Source: Sacculina carcini (taxonomy: Eukaryota > Arthropoda > Thecostraca > Sacculinidae). Taken from it: DNA of 64,000 nt. The notes beneath the pieces were generated by a model that did no database searches, was not told the origin of the DNA, and saw only the letters and a program-made list of their open reading frames with translations. Location of the stretch: positions 6,405,362 to 6,469,361 of the forward strand of contig OU696572.1 of the NCBI GenBank assembly GCA_916048095.2, given 5' to 3'. This document shows positions 32,765-42,644 of this stretch, one piece after another (within the stretch, counting starts at the first letter, position 1; the number at the start of each line of letters is the position of its first letter). Both the position numbers and the translations under genes were made by a program.

Positions 32765-35661
32765 GTGGTGAAAAACATCGATGATAACCCGCGTCGCTTA
32801 CGTCAGCTACTCGATGTTCATCCATCACTCACGGCGCCGCGTCAAATGCTAGACGAACCAGCTGAGCACGGGTTAAAACACGTGATTGACACCGGTAATT
32901 CTTGCCCAGTTTTCTCTTCACCACGGCGTCTCACTCCAGAACGCGAAGAAGCTGCCCGAAGGGAGTTCGATAAATTACTTCAGCAGGGTATCATACGGCC
33001 ATCAAGCAGTCCGTGGTCATCACCGTTGCATTTGGTGGCTAAAAATACTCCAGGCGAATTCAGAGTGACAGGAGATTACCGCGCGCTCAATGTGAAAACT
33101 GTACCGGACCGCTACCCATTGCCGCATATACACGACCTGTCCAACAAGCTGAGAGGTAAGCGTGTATATTCCAAACTGGACTTACTCAAGGCCTTCTATT
33201 TCATCCCGATGGCCCCTGAAGACACAAAAAAGACAGCCGTAACAACACCTTTTGGCTTATTCGAGTACATGTACATGCCACTGGGGCTTAGAAATGCCTC
33301 CGCTACGTTTCAACGCTTCATGGATACGATCTTTCGCGATATTTCCTGTGTGTTCGTGTACTTGGATGATCTACTCGTGTATTCAGAGACAGAGGACCAA
33401 CATTATAAAGATCTACATGCAGTGTTCAGCATCTTGGAGAGATACCAGCTACGCTTGTCGGTGGAGAAATGTCGATTCTGCGTCAGCTCTGTCACCTTCC
33501 TCGGCCATCATGTATCACCTGATGGTGTCTCACCGCCGCCAGAACGAGTCGACACTATCATCCAAATGGATCGACCGGCGGACTCCCAGGGTCTTCGGCG
33601 GTATCTTGGCATGCTGGGGTACTATCGACGAATGATGCCGAACTTCGCCGATACTGTGTTTCCGTTGTCTGAGCTGATGCGAACACAGCCCAAATCAAAA
33701 CAATTGGATTGGAATGAGACTGCTGACAACGCGTTCGAGGCCAGTAAAGTCATGCTGAGCAATGCTTGCCAGCTTCCTCATCCATGTCCGCAGTCACAGG
33801 ATTTCATCCTAGTGACTGATGCATCGAGTCGAGCGGTTGGGGCCGCACTCCACCAGATGGTGGACGGCGAGGCGAAACCGATCTCGTTTTTCTCTCGCAA
33901 ATTGTCTGCCACAGAACAGCGCTACTCCACCTACGACAGAGAGTTGTTGGCGGCGTATCTGGCCGTTGTACATTTCCGCCATTGCATTGAAGGCAGGTCA
34001 GTCACACTCATGACAGACCACAAGCCCATGATCACAGCTTTCCGTAGTCAGCGACCGGCTAAGCTGGATCGCCAGCAGCGCCACTGGGGACTTATCACTG
34101 AGTATGTAGCCGACGTGCAGTACATTCTTGGCTGTGAAAATGTGGTCGCGGATTGTCTGTCACGATCTATCAACAGTGTCCACGTCGATGTTTTTGATTT
34201 ACCTGCAATTGCAGCAGCACAGGCATCTGACGAGGAAACCATCGTCGCCACTGACAGACTGAAGGCCATCAAAATCTCGGGAGATCAAGTGTTGTGGTGT
34301 GACGTGTCGACGCCCCATCCTCGACCGTATGTACCAAAGACATGCCGCCGTGGTGTATTCGATCTCCTTCATCAGCCGTCACATCCCGGTCGACTGTCAA
34401 CATGTAAGCTCATCAAGCAGCGTTACATCTGGCCTCACATGGACAGAGACATCCAGCAGTGGGTAAAAGACTGTCAGAACTGTCAACAAGCGAAGATTCA
34501 CCGACATACAAAAACCACACTGAGCGAATTCACACCAGCCGCCGCACGATTTGAAATCGTGCACATTGATTTAGTAGGTCCTCTGCCGCCACAGCTGCCA
34601 CCTGGTCAGCCGTTCGCACGCCCGTATCGGTACATACTGACGTGCATTGATCGTGCTACCCGGTGGCTCGAAGCAGCTCCTCTCTGTGAAATCACTGCAG
34701 CATCAGTCGTCAGGGCATTCATGAGCACGTGGATATCTCGCTTCGGTGTCCCAGTTTATCTGGTGACGATCGAGGATCCCAATTCGAGTCTGAGTTGTTC
34801 CGGGAATTGTCTTCGCTCGTCGGATTTCACCGTCTTCGCACGACAGCTTATCATCCACAGGGCAACGGTCTGGTGGAGCGGAGTCACCGAGTGCTGAAAA
34901 CTGCCATCACTGCGCGTCGTCAAGACTGGTTGTCTGCTCTGCCTGTTGTGCTGCTGGGAATGAGGATGGTTCCTGCTCGTGACGGTGTCGCACCTTTCAC
35001 AGCTGTAACGGGCAGTCAGTTACTGTGTCCCAAACCGCTTGTGGAGCCAGACGCGCCATCACGCGATCAGCAAGAGTTCGTGAAGGAGCTGGCGACACGG
35101 ATGACCGAGATCGACTTCTTCCATCTTTCTGAAGGCTCTCACCATGGTCCACTCAAGACTCATGTGCCTAAAGACCTGGCAAAGTGCACGCATGTATGGG
35201 TGCGTGTGGATCGTGTGCGGCGCCCGTTACAGGCCCCGTATCGCGGACCATGTAAAGTCTTGAAGCGCTCACCTAAAGCTTTTGTGATAGAGACGCTAAC
35301 CGGTGTTGAGGAGTGTGTTTCTGTTGACAGGGTGAAGCCGGCATATCTGGCGGAGAACCTGCTGGCTGGTGAGAAAGGTGATAGTAGCGGTCGTCTAACT
35401 TCTGGACAGCAGCCGTCTGCATCATCTTATTCACCAACATCGTCATCTATCACCTCACCGTCGCCATCTATTGAACCAGTGGCGCCGTCTATGACTACAC
35501 CACGACACTTCAGTGATATACCTGTTACTACACCACCGCCATCTAAAGACACACTGACACCACCTGTCGATGCATCACAACCAAGTGCAAGAGTGTCGGC
35601 ACGAACCAGATCCGGGAGGGTAGTTACATTCCGTGGTCGCCCTGAGTATCATTATTATTGA
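32765..35661 (+). pseudogene. Element D RT, RNase H and integrase, one frameshift
   Basis: Frame one (32765-34897) has the RT blocks (WSSPLHLVAKNTPGEFRVTG, YSKLDLLKAF), catalytic VYLDDLLVY near 33355, RNase H (LVTDASSRAVGAAL, LMTDHKPMI), the HHCC finger and the first integrase aspartate (HIDLVGPLP). A small indel near 34765 shifts frame just before the second aspartate. Frame two (ending 35661) carries DRGSQFESEL and NGLVERSHRVLKTAI, then a Ser/Pro/Thr-rich tail and the ending GRPEYHYY. All catalytic residues are present, so only the indel and the protease break disable it. Confidence 0.88.
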
Positions 35662-35809
35662 GTGTGTCGTGTTCAATTTTGTGTTTTGCTTCTATGACGG
35701 CATATTGCACACGATTTCTTATGTCTTGTTATTGTCATCTTCTTGTTCATGTATGCTGCCAGTGTCTTGCTTCGTTGTTTGTATGCTCCGCATCTGGTAG
35801 GGGAGTATC

Positions 35810-36284
35810 TGTAGCATCTGTGTTTCCCTGCACATTTTGTTCTGCGTATGGCGTTGCGGTTTTATATAATTTGTTTGTGAAATGTGACAGAAATATTGGT
35901 TCGCGCTTTATGAAAACTCTTGAGTTAGCTTCGCCTGACGCACATGAACCTTATGATGCGCCGTGCGCAGCTTTCATTTTATAGTGTTTTTAATGTTTTT
36001 TTTGTGTGAAAAATATGTTCTTATCGGAAATGAAACCTCTCTTTTTACTTTGTTTGGGTAATGTTTATTTTTGCCATATTTTATAATTTCTAAGAATGTT
36101 CTTGTTTTTCGCGGTGCGCGTAAGCCGCGAGGCTGATTTCCTGTGGGTATATGAGCTGTCGTTTTACTGCCAGAGCTCTCTTTCGTTGTCTCGGCGTCCA
36201 TCAGTGTGCTTGTCTCCGTTTCTGGGTGCCGACGCAAATATACGCACGTGCTCTCACATCCGCTGTTCTTGAACTCACGCTACA
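35810..36284 (+). repeat. Element D 3' LTR
   Basis: 475 bp, preceded by the purine tract GGTAGGGGAGTATC. It ends GCTACA and is followed by the CTTT duplication. Confidence 0.92.
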
Positions 36285-37257
36285 CTTTAACAGTTCGGTG
36301 GTTTCTTTCAATTATGCCATTGCCTCCTGGCCGATACGCTGCACGAAATAACCTCCGAACTTTCCACCGTGTCAACATGTTTCCCAAATGCTGAGACCGG
36401 AATGCAGCACCGTTATCTAGAAGAAGTTCTTCTACCGGTCCCCGCTCAAGAAATATGCTGTTCAACACCTCGGTCACCTCCTGTGCGTCTTCTCTTCTCA
36501 GCTTTCTCCAGAGGGCGAAACGGCCTGGTCCACAATCGATGATGGTCCGAAACGGTACTTGTCTATAGTGGGTGACATCAACAGCTAGTCGACTCCAAGT
36601 ATGTTCCACACTTAATTCACCGCCTTGATGTACGACAGGTGCGGGATCGATCGACTGACATCGAGTACAGTTACGTACGACTTTTTTCACGGTTTCTCTC
36701 GACACTGTGGGATCAACTTTTCCTGCACCATAGTTGCCCACTTGATTTTTCACCTCAACTGGCGTGTCATTCTTCCACCGCCACTTCACGGTCCACCTCT
36801 CACCATCAAAATCAGCACTGAAGTCAGCGTCATCTATAGTGAATCGTGCCGAGCTGCTGACATCTTCACGACTCATACACGACTCGCGTTGGCTACCACC
36901 GGCCACTGCAACTTTACACCCGGAAAAATTAACACCTTGTTGAGTGATCGTAACGCCCCCCATCAAATTGATGACATCAAGCCCGACAATGACATCCACA
37001 CCTTCAATCAGCCGATCAGCAACAACGACTCTCAGTCGGATACACCTTCCGTTCACAACTAGTGCCACATCATCAGCATATGTACACCTAATTTGACTCC
37101 CATCAAAAGCTTGCACGAACACCGTACCATCTGTCTGTGACACGTATTTCTCATGAATAATGCTTGTAATGTGTGCATGAGGCGCCTGACGGTAAGAAGG
37201 GCGGTTGCTGGCGCACGCACCGCCCCCTAGGAGTTTTCCGAATTCTGGTTGGGACAC
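36285..37257 (-). pseudogene. Element B fused protease remnant and integrase
   Basis: One open minus-strand frame starts in the -1 frame relative to gag. It has the C-terminal half of a retropepsin (VIVGLDVINLMGGV) but no DTG, then the linker before RT (WTVKWRWKNDTP), then passes directly into the integrase zinc finger (CTRCQSIDPAP) and core (LAVDVTHY, LLLDNGAAF, GNGIIERNHRTVK). RT and RNase H are cleanly missing and the frame is kept across the deletion. It is cut at 36285 by element D. Confidence 0.87.
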
Positions 37258-37952
37258 TCACCTGAAATATGACCGCTCTGGCCACATTTAAAGCACACCA
37301 CCGTCTTCTCAGTACAGTCCCGGATGAAGTGCGCGCCACCACATCGAAAGCACCCACCCACCTTCGGTCTTGACGGAATTCGGCTCCCTTTTCCACGTCC
37401 GCTACTTTGTGCACTCCTTCCGGCTTTCAGAGCAACAGCAGCATGTCCACCATGAGAGGTATGTCCATTCGTAGTCAGTACTCTTGCGTGCCCTATCAGC
37501 ACACTCATCGAGAGGCTCATGACATCATCGATGCGGCGCAAGATCGAACTGACGTGGTCGGTAAACCCATTAACAAAACAGAGCTTCACAATATGCTCCA
37601 GCGCAGCTTTGTCGAAGCGAGCCAGTCCAGCCAGACGCCGCAGCTCATTGGCATAGGCGTCAACTGACTCGCCACCCCACTTCCTCTCGGATAGCTTCCC
37701 GAACGCCACGAACGCATCATCGCTGAACGCCTCCTTCAATCGCGTTTGAATCGCATCGACGTCATTCTGAGCTTCTTCATCCATCTCCAGATAGACCGCC
37801 AGAGCATCATCCTCCAGATAGAGAGGCAAGAAGCTTGCCAAATCAGTGACCTTCGTTAGCTTGGCTACCAAATTTACTTTTTTTAACCAAGCCACCACGT
37901 TGCCCTCGCCTGTGAAAGGCTTCACCATATCGCTTTTCACAATTCCAGCCAT
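37227..37952 (-). CDS. Element B gag
   Basis: ATG at 37952 on the minus strand opens 241 uninterrupted codons starting MAGIVKSDMVKPFTGEGNVV. The capsid-like region includes a KWGGESVDAYANELRRLA helix. Two zinc knuckles end the protein, CFRCGGAHFIRDC and CFKCGQSGHISGEC. Unlike A, this gag has no stop. It overlaps the next frame by 31 bases, where G GAA AAC occupies the position of the slippery site in A. Confidence 0.88.
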   Translation of the reverse strand: MAGIVKSDMVKPFTGEGNVVAWLKKVNLVAKLTKVTDLASFLPLYLEDDALAVYLEMDEEAQNDVDAIQTRLKEAFSDDAFVAFGKLSERKWGGESVDAYANELRRLAGLARFDKAALEHIVKLCFVNGFTDHVSSILRRIDDVMSLSMSVLIGHARVLTTNGHTSHGGHAAVALKAGRSAQSSGRGKGSRIPSRPKVGGCFRCGGAHFIRDCTEKTVVCFKCGQSGHISGECPNQNSENS

Positions 37953-37968
37953 AGTCGAGTGCAAAATA

Positions 37969-37980
37969 GCCGAAATAGCT
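37969..37980 (-). promoter_or_regulatory. Element B primer-binding site candidate (tRNA-Phe 5' end)
   Basis: The plus strand reads GCCGAAATAGCT, identical to the first 12 bases of animal tRNA-Phe. On the minus strand it follows the LTR end (CCTACA) with no gap, as in family A. Confidence 0.7.
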
Positions 37981-38310
37981 TGTAGGCTGAACAAAGGAAC
38001 GAAAAAAATGTATTCGCCAGCAACAACTCTATCACACCGTATTCACCGTACCATCTCTCACATATCCAACACCCCAAGCTCCACTGACCCACGTCATTTT
38101 CCACATTGCAAAAGCGTCCTGCAAATTCTATTCCAAGCGATCCGATTGCACATACGCATACGCGCACAGGCTCGCACATACACACACACACGCGCACACA
38201 CACATGCACACAACAACGCGCAGACATTTGCAGAACCATTCATTCTAATTATATACAACACTGAATGCAACTGAATGACGAAATCGGTCAACTATACACA
38301 TCAAACTACA
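37981..38310 (-). repeat. Element B 5' LTR
   Basis: 330 bp, differing from the other LTR by a few substitutions and a shorter AC run. It is followed on the plus strand by the TCGTA duplication and the remainder of the A LTR. Confidence 0.92.
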
Positions 38311-38770
38311 TCGTATTGTGTATGTACAGTGTGATGAAATCGTGTAACCGCGTAGGTGTGTTTGTATGTCTGTATGTATGTGTATGTTCAAGTGCGCGAA
38401 TGGTGTGCCTGCTCTTTTCGATGAATGCGAGTTACCGTGTATGTGCGTGTATATGTTCAAGTGTGTGAGTGGTTCATGTGACTTGGCTTGTCACGTGACT
38501 CGAGTACTGTGTGCTGATTGGTCGGTGTACTTTGACATTGTGACGTGTGACGCCTGTGCGTGTGGCTGAAGCGAGCTACAAGCAGTCTGGTTTTGAGCGT
38601 TGTGAGTGTTGGTGGTGTTCGTGTGTTGGTGGTGTATTTGTAATTGTGGTTGGTGCTAGGCCACAAAGTGTTTATTGTTTATTATAAGTTTTGTTTTCAA
38701 GAGTGCATTTCAGTGCTATCATTTCATTGTCGTCATCATCTTCATTGAATACATCTCTATTTACTCTACA
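38311..38770 (+). repeat. Family A 3' LTR, remainder
   Basis: Resumes with TCGTATTGTGTATG and ends TTTACTCTACA, followed by the GTATT target duplication of family A. Confidence 0.94.
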
Positions 38771-38775
38771 GTATT

Positions 38776-39239
38776 GTTTTTGGTTACAGAATAATTAATT
38801 ATTGACTCCAACAAACAATAACCAATAACAATATGGCAATAATCTCCAATGATAAAAAGGCCAAATTATGTTTGGCCTTTTGACGGAAGTTCGGCGAGGC
38901 CAACCACGATCGAAAAAGGCCAAATTGGCCTTAAAAGGCCAAACATGGCAGCCCTGCTGCGCAGTAGACACATGTACGCGCATGATTTAAAAAAAATTAT
39001 TTTTTCTATTTATTGTGGTCATAATTTTAACCTTTTCACAATTCGTCCTTCCCATGAAAGATCAGTTCCATATTTCATTTATTTCATATAAGTTTTGATG
39101 AAATTGTGAGCGGCGTGAAATAGTCAACGTTGGCCGAAACGCCAAGCCCAAATAAACAACAACAACACCACTACAAAGTGCATGAGTGGATTTTGCTCCA
39201 TTGTTTTAATTGATACTTTTGTTGCTATTAGTCTACATA
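38776..39239 (+). other. 5' flank of the host gene
   Basis: Contains three GGCCAAA-type inverted repeats (38856-38946), so parts can fold into hairpins. At 39119-39170 a stretch ending CCAAATAAACAACAACAAC looks like a LINE 3' end with an AAC tail. The promoter of the following gene should lie here; I cannot see a TATA box. Confidence 0.45.
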
Positions 39240-39385
39240 ATGGCGTCTTTGTTATTTGGCTGTCATAACCGTCTTATACACGTGGGCTCGTGTTTTTTTG
39301 GGCGGAATTCATTTTCTCCGGTGTCATCTAAGCAGGCTAGCAGGTTTATGGAGAAGGCGCTGAATAAGCACAAATGCGGAGTCAT
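39240..39385 (+). CDS. RBFA: Host gene exon 1: mitochondrial ribosome-binding factor A-like
   Basis: ATG 39240 has A at -3 and G at +4. The first 35 residues (MASLLFGCHNRLIHVGSCFF and on) are basic and acid-free, as in a mitochondrial import signal, then comes KQASRFMEKALNKHK. A donor GTTAGT at 39386 leaves phase 2 (two bases, AT), which fits exon 2 starting with a single T. RbfA proteins help mature the small ribosomal subunit; the animal form works in mitochondria. The N-terminus is poorly conserved, so exon 1 rests on splice phase, start context and composition. Intron 1 would be 39386-39779. Confidence 0.6.
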
Positions 39386-39779
39386 GTTAGTAGATTGATT
39401 TGATCGAAGTTACTGTGCGTACCTAAGACCACTATAGGTTGTCACTTAAATGTATGTATATGTCCTATTGTCGTTTGTTTGTAACCGTTTTCCCATTATT
39501 GCTTGGGATATTCCATTTGATTTCCTATCCATAAATTCAACTCTGGTTTTTCCTTACTCAAGTATTATGTGCTCGGTCGTTTTTTGGTTTTCCTATTGTA
39601 TTGTACACATTTTCTCTTTCTCATTTGTGCTATCTCCTGGTATTGTCGTGGTTTTCGTGGTCACTGAGAAATCTGCCTCGAGCTCACCGGTAAATTACGA
39701 CATACACATTTTTCGTATGATCACGCATTAACGATTGTCACTGTGTCTAAATTTGAACGATTGCCTAATCTGGTTTCAG

Positions 39780-40032
39780 TGTTGGCCTGGAGTATGACAC
39801 ACGGCTTGCTCGCCTGGTAGACAATGATGAGGCAGGCTCGGTGGCAGCTCGTTCCAAGTGCGCCGCCAGCACCGCTCGCGTACGAGCGCTGCGCTCATCC
39901 AGCACGCGCCATCGACAGCGAGTGAGTTCTCTCAGTCGCATCTACCTTCAGCGCATCGTTGAGCTGCTTTCGGACAGTGCCGCTGAACTGCTCTCCGATC
40001 GGCTGGTTGAAGCTCGGCTACATATCACCAAG
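39780..40032 (+). CDS. RBFA: Host gene exon 2: RbfA domain, first part
   Basis: The acceptor CTGGTTTCAG ends at 39779 and the donor AAG/GTCAGT starts at 40033; between them one frame is open and GC-rich, unlike its surroundings. It encodes VGLEYDTRLARLV, a basic stretch, then SSLSRIYLQRIVELL, EARLHITK. This fits the first helix of RbfA (N-terminal region, IxELL, then the strand before the K-V-S segment). Phase 0 at the donor matches exon 3. The following intron is about 17.2 kb. Confidence 0.7.
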
Positions 40033-40657
40033 GTCAGTGTTGTTTGTAAGTTTCACGGTGCATTTGTCTCTACTACCTCAGTGTACCCCGGATATAAGGC
40101 AACTCCAGATAGACGAGCCTTTGTTTGAGTGTACAAATTAACCCCAGGTATAAAAGACCAGATAAAAGAGAGCCCGGATATAAGACAACTTTTCTTATGT
40201 TCGGATTAGGGGTTCGGATCGGATCGGGTCGATTCTTTGATTCGAATCTGGGCGGAGTCGAGTCTGGCCAGAGTAGATTTTGAGCGAAGTGCAATCTGGA
40301 CGATTTCTTTTTAAGCCGTGGTCACACGAGGCCAATTTTTGGCCAAGCCAAATGTTGGCTTTCAGCGGAGAATCGTTGGCTAGGCCAACAGTTGGCTTGG
40401 CCAACAATTGGCTTGCCCAACAATTGGCTCGCGAGTGGTCACACGCTGCCAGTAATTGTCCAAGCCAATAGATGTGGTGCAGAGTACGTCGTTGTGGCTT
40501 ATTTAGCTCTGCTGACTATACCATTTGAATGTTGATTTAATCCAGGTGAATTCTTGAATGTACAGATCATAAATATAGTGGTCGTATAATATACATATGT
40601 TAAATACATGTGTATTTTTTTCGCGCTTGTGTTCTACCGGCGCTATATCAAATACAC

Positions 40658-40658
40658 G

Positions 40659-40690
<32 letters not shown>

Positions 40691-41604
40691 CCTCAAGTTG
40701 CCTGGCCGAGCAACCTCGAGCTCCTGAGGAAAGACACGGCACCGACCGGGTTGTTCCACAGGTCTCTGACTGAATTTATTTTGTGTTGGCATCTGAGTTG
40801 TGTGTGTGCTGTGCAGTGTTGCATGATGTGTGTGATGGTGTGTGGTGCTGAATTGCAATCTGGACAGGTGTCATCGATTGAGTCATTCAACCTTTTCTGA
40901 TATGACAGAAGGGCAGGATGATGACCGCATCTCAACCTGGCCAGATGCACCTTGTATTCGCGTGTGAGTGTGTTTTCTGATTTGTGTATGTCCGGTGGGT
41001 GTCTTTGTAGGAGTGTATTGTGTTGTAGTGATTGTATGGCTTTCCGTGCGATCTCTGTGTGTATGTTTCTCGATTGATGTGCGTGGGGGAGCTGGTGGAA
41101 GTGATTTGAAAATTTGTCTGTGGTAAAGTGTGCTTGGTGTTGTTTTTATGTTTCTGTCTGTGTTGTCTTGTGTTGTGAGGTGATGTAGTGGATGTGCTGT
41201 GTTAGTGACTGCTGCTGCGAGTGTTTGTGTGCCTCTCATGTCTAGGTGGTGTGTCAGTTTGAGTATTTTGGTTTCGTGATGAAGGTGGTCTGCTGGTGTG
41301 GTAGCTGTGCATCCTGTGATTGTTCTGAGTGCGGTGTTTTGAAGTGTTTGAAGTGTGTTTGTGTGGCGTGTTGCGAGATTGCTAGCCCATACGGGGCTAG
41401 CATATTCTATCACGGGTCGGATGTACTGTTTGTATATGGTGGTTGTGGTGTATTTGTTGTGTCCGAAAGTTGTGTGTGAGAGTGCTTTCAGTGTGTTGAG
41501 GCGTGGAGTGACTTTAGTTTTAATGTTGGTGATGTGTTGTTTGAATGAGAGTTGTGTGTCGTATGTGACGCCTAGTATTTTTGGAGTATTTAATTTAGTA
41601 TTTG
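40658..41604 (-). pseudogene. LINE 3' end copy 1 with (AAC)11 tail
   Basis: Minus strand, from 41604: end of an RT (LGVTYDTQLSFKQHI, YIRPVIEYASPVWAS), then a C-terminal block with LARLRCGHHPAL and the zinc-finger-like CPDCNSAPHTITHIMQHC, stop at 40693. It ends in 11 AAC units (40658-40690). Flanks ATACAC at 40652-40657 and 41605-41610 are the target duplication. Frameshifts lie in the middle (about 41100-41300). The block order suggests the jockey/R1 group of LINEs, clade not settled. Confidence 0.83.
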
Positions 41605-41610
41605 ATACAC

Positions 41611-41807
41611 GTTGTTGTTGTTGTTGTTGTTGTTCCTCAAGTTGCCTGGCCGAGCAACCTCGAGCGCCTGAGGAAAGACACGGCACCGACCGGGTTGTTC
41701 CACAGGTCCCTGACTGAATTGATTTTGTGTTGGCGTCTGAGTTGTGTGTGTGCTGTGCGGTGTTCCATGATGTATGTGATGGTGTGTGGTGCTGAATTGC
41801 AATCTGG
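41611..41807 (-). pseudogene. LINE 3' end copy 2 with (AAC)8 tail
   Basis: The last about 170 bp of the same LINE as copy 1, nearly identical, with eight AAC units at 41611-41634. Truncated 5' at about 41807. It lies head-to-tail directly upstream of copy 1 in the minus-strand sense. Confidence 0.85.
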
Positions 41808-41911
41808 ACACGTTGTTGTTGTACACGTACACGTTGTTGTTGTACACGTACACGTTGTTGTACACGGACACGTTGTTGTTGTACACAATACACGTTGTTG
41901 TTGTTGTTGTT
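41808..41911 (-). repeat. Serial AAC tails separated by GTGTAC-type targets
   Basis: Five short AAC runs of 3, 3, 2, 3 and 6 units (minus strand) are separated by 12-13 bp spacers built from GTGTAC or GTGTCC. No LINE body is left between them. Confidence 0.8.
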
Positions 41912-42644
41912 AAACATTATACAGCTTTTATATATTTTACCTATATATCTATTTATTAAGTTTTAATCTAGTAATGTATCAAACATCAACATAGATTATA
42001 CACAAATAGTATATTACAGATTCCATGTCATCATGATATAATTGCCACAATAAAACCAACACAAGAACACAACACATCACAGGCTCTCAAACTGAGTTGA
42101 ATTCACAGCACGCGTTGCTTCGGCGCCATGTGGTAAAAAACGAAGGATCGAATATTTGCCTTGTGCGATAATTCTATCATTTTCAGCGTGACAGTGCGCG
42201 TTTATTGCACGGCAACGTAGCGCCCTCTTGAGGGAAGCGGCTGAAATGCAGGCCAATTGGCTTAAAAAGTTGAACATGTTCAACTTCGGTTTTCGGGACA
42301 ATTGTTGGCCAAGTCAAAAATTGGCCTCGTGTGGCCACTCGACCAAGCCAACAATTGGCCTCGTGTGACCACGGCTATACATACTGTTATCCACAAATGG
42401 ACTTTATTCCTTATTGAAAAATATTTTATTCATTGTTGATTGTTTCCTGTTGAATTGTTTATATTGAATTTTCGATTGTTCTGCTGTTGTTTGTATTCTT
42501 GGTTGCTGTTATGTATTAAATCATGTTTTTATTAATCTGTTGATTGTTATTTATTTACTTATTTATTTATTTCAGCGCTAATGAAGAACCTGCTGGTGGT
42601 GTCGGCCACCAACGAAGAAAAACGTTGAAAGTAAAAAACTGTAG

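Larger units (their letters stand above)
30994..36284 (+). mobile_element. Element D: CsRn1-type Gypsy element inserted in element B
   Basis: LTRs are 30994-31480 and 35810-36284, and CTTT duplications stand at 30990-30993 and 36285-36288. The 4-bp duplication and the Gag type (CxxHxxFG motif) agree with the CsRn1 lineage. Two frameshifts break pol. It lies in the opposite orientation to B and is the youngest of the three nested insertions here. Confidence 0.93.
30090..38310 (-). mobile_element. Element B: internally deleted LTR element related to A, inserted in A's LTR
   Basis: LTRs of 334 bp (30090-30423) and 330 bp (37981-38310) enclose gag, a protease remnant and integrase, all on the minus strand. 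TCGTA stands at both ends (30085-30089 and 38311-38315). RT and RNase H are deleted and the protease lacks its DTG motif, so B could move only with proteins from elsewhere. It is itself split by element D within integrase. Without D it is about 2.9 kb. Confidence 0.93.
25854..38770 (+). mobile_element. Family A LTR retrotransposon, copy 2, near-complete, with nested insertions
   Basis: The 5' LTR is 25854-26325; the 3' LTR is split into 30073-30089 and 38311-38770 by element B. Target duplication GTATT stands at 25849-25853 and 38771-38775. I count four differences between the shared parts of the two LTRs (457 bp), so it is relatively recent. Without its insertions the element is about 4.7 kb. 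Pol is open throughout; gag has one in-frame stop. It ends about 470 bp upstream of the host gene start codon. Confidence 0.95.
40314..42376. mobile_element. DNA transposon with 22-bp terminal inverted repeats and GCCAA subterminal motifs
   Basis: The 22 bases at 40314-40335, starting AGCCGTGGTCACACGAGG, are the exact reverse complement of 42355-42376. Inside each end are clusters of TTGGC/GCCAA words, densest at 40333-40460, as often found where a transposase binds. No transposase is seen, so it is a non-autonomous element; LINE ends at 40658-41911 were inserted later. No clear target duplication was found. It lies in intron 2 of the host gene. Confidence 0.72.
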
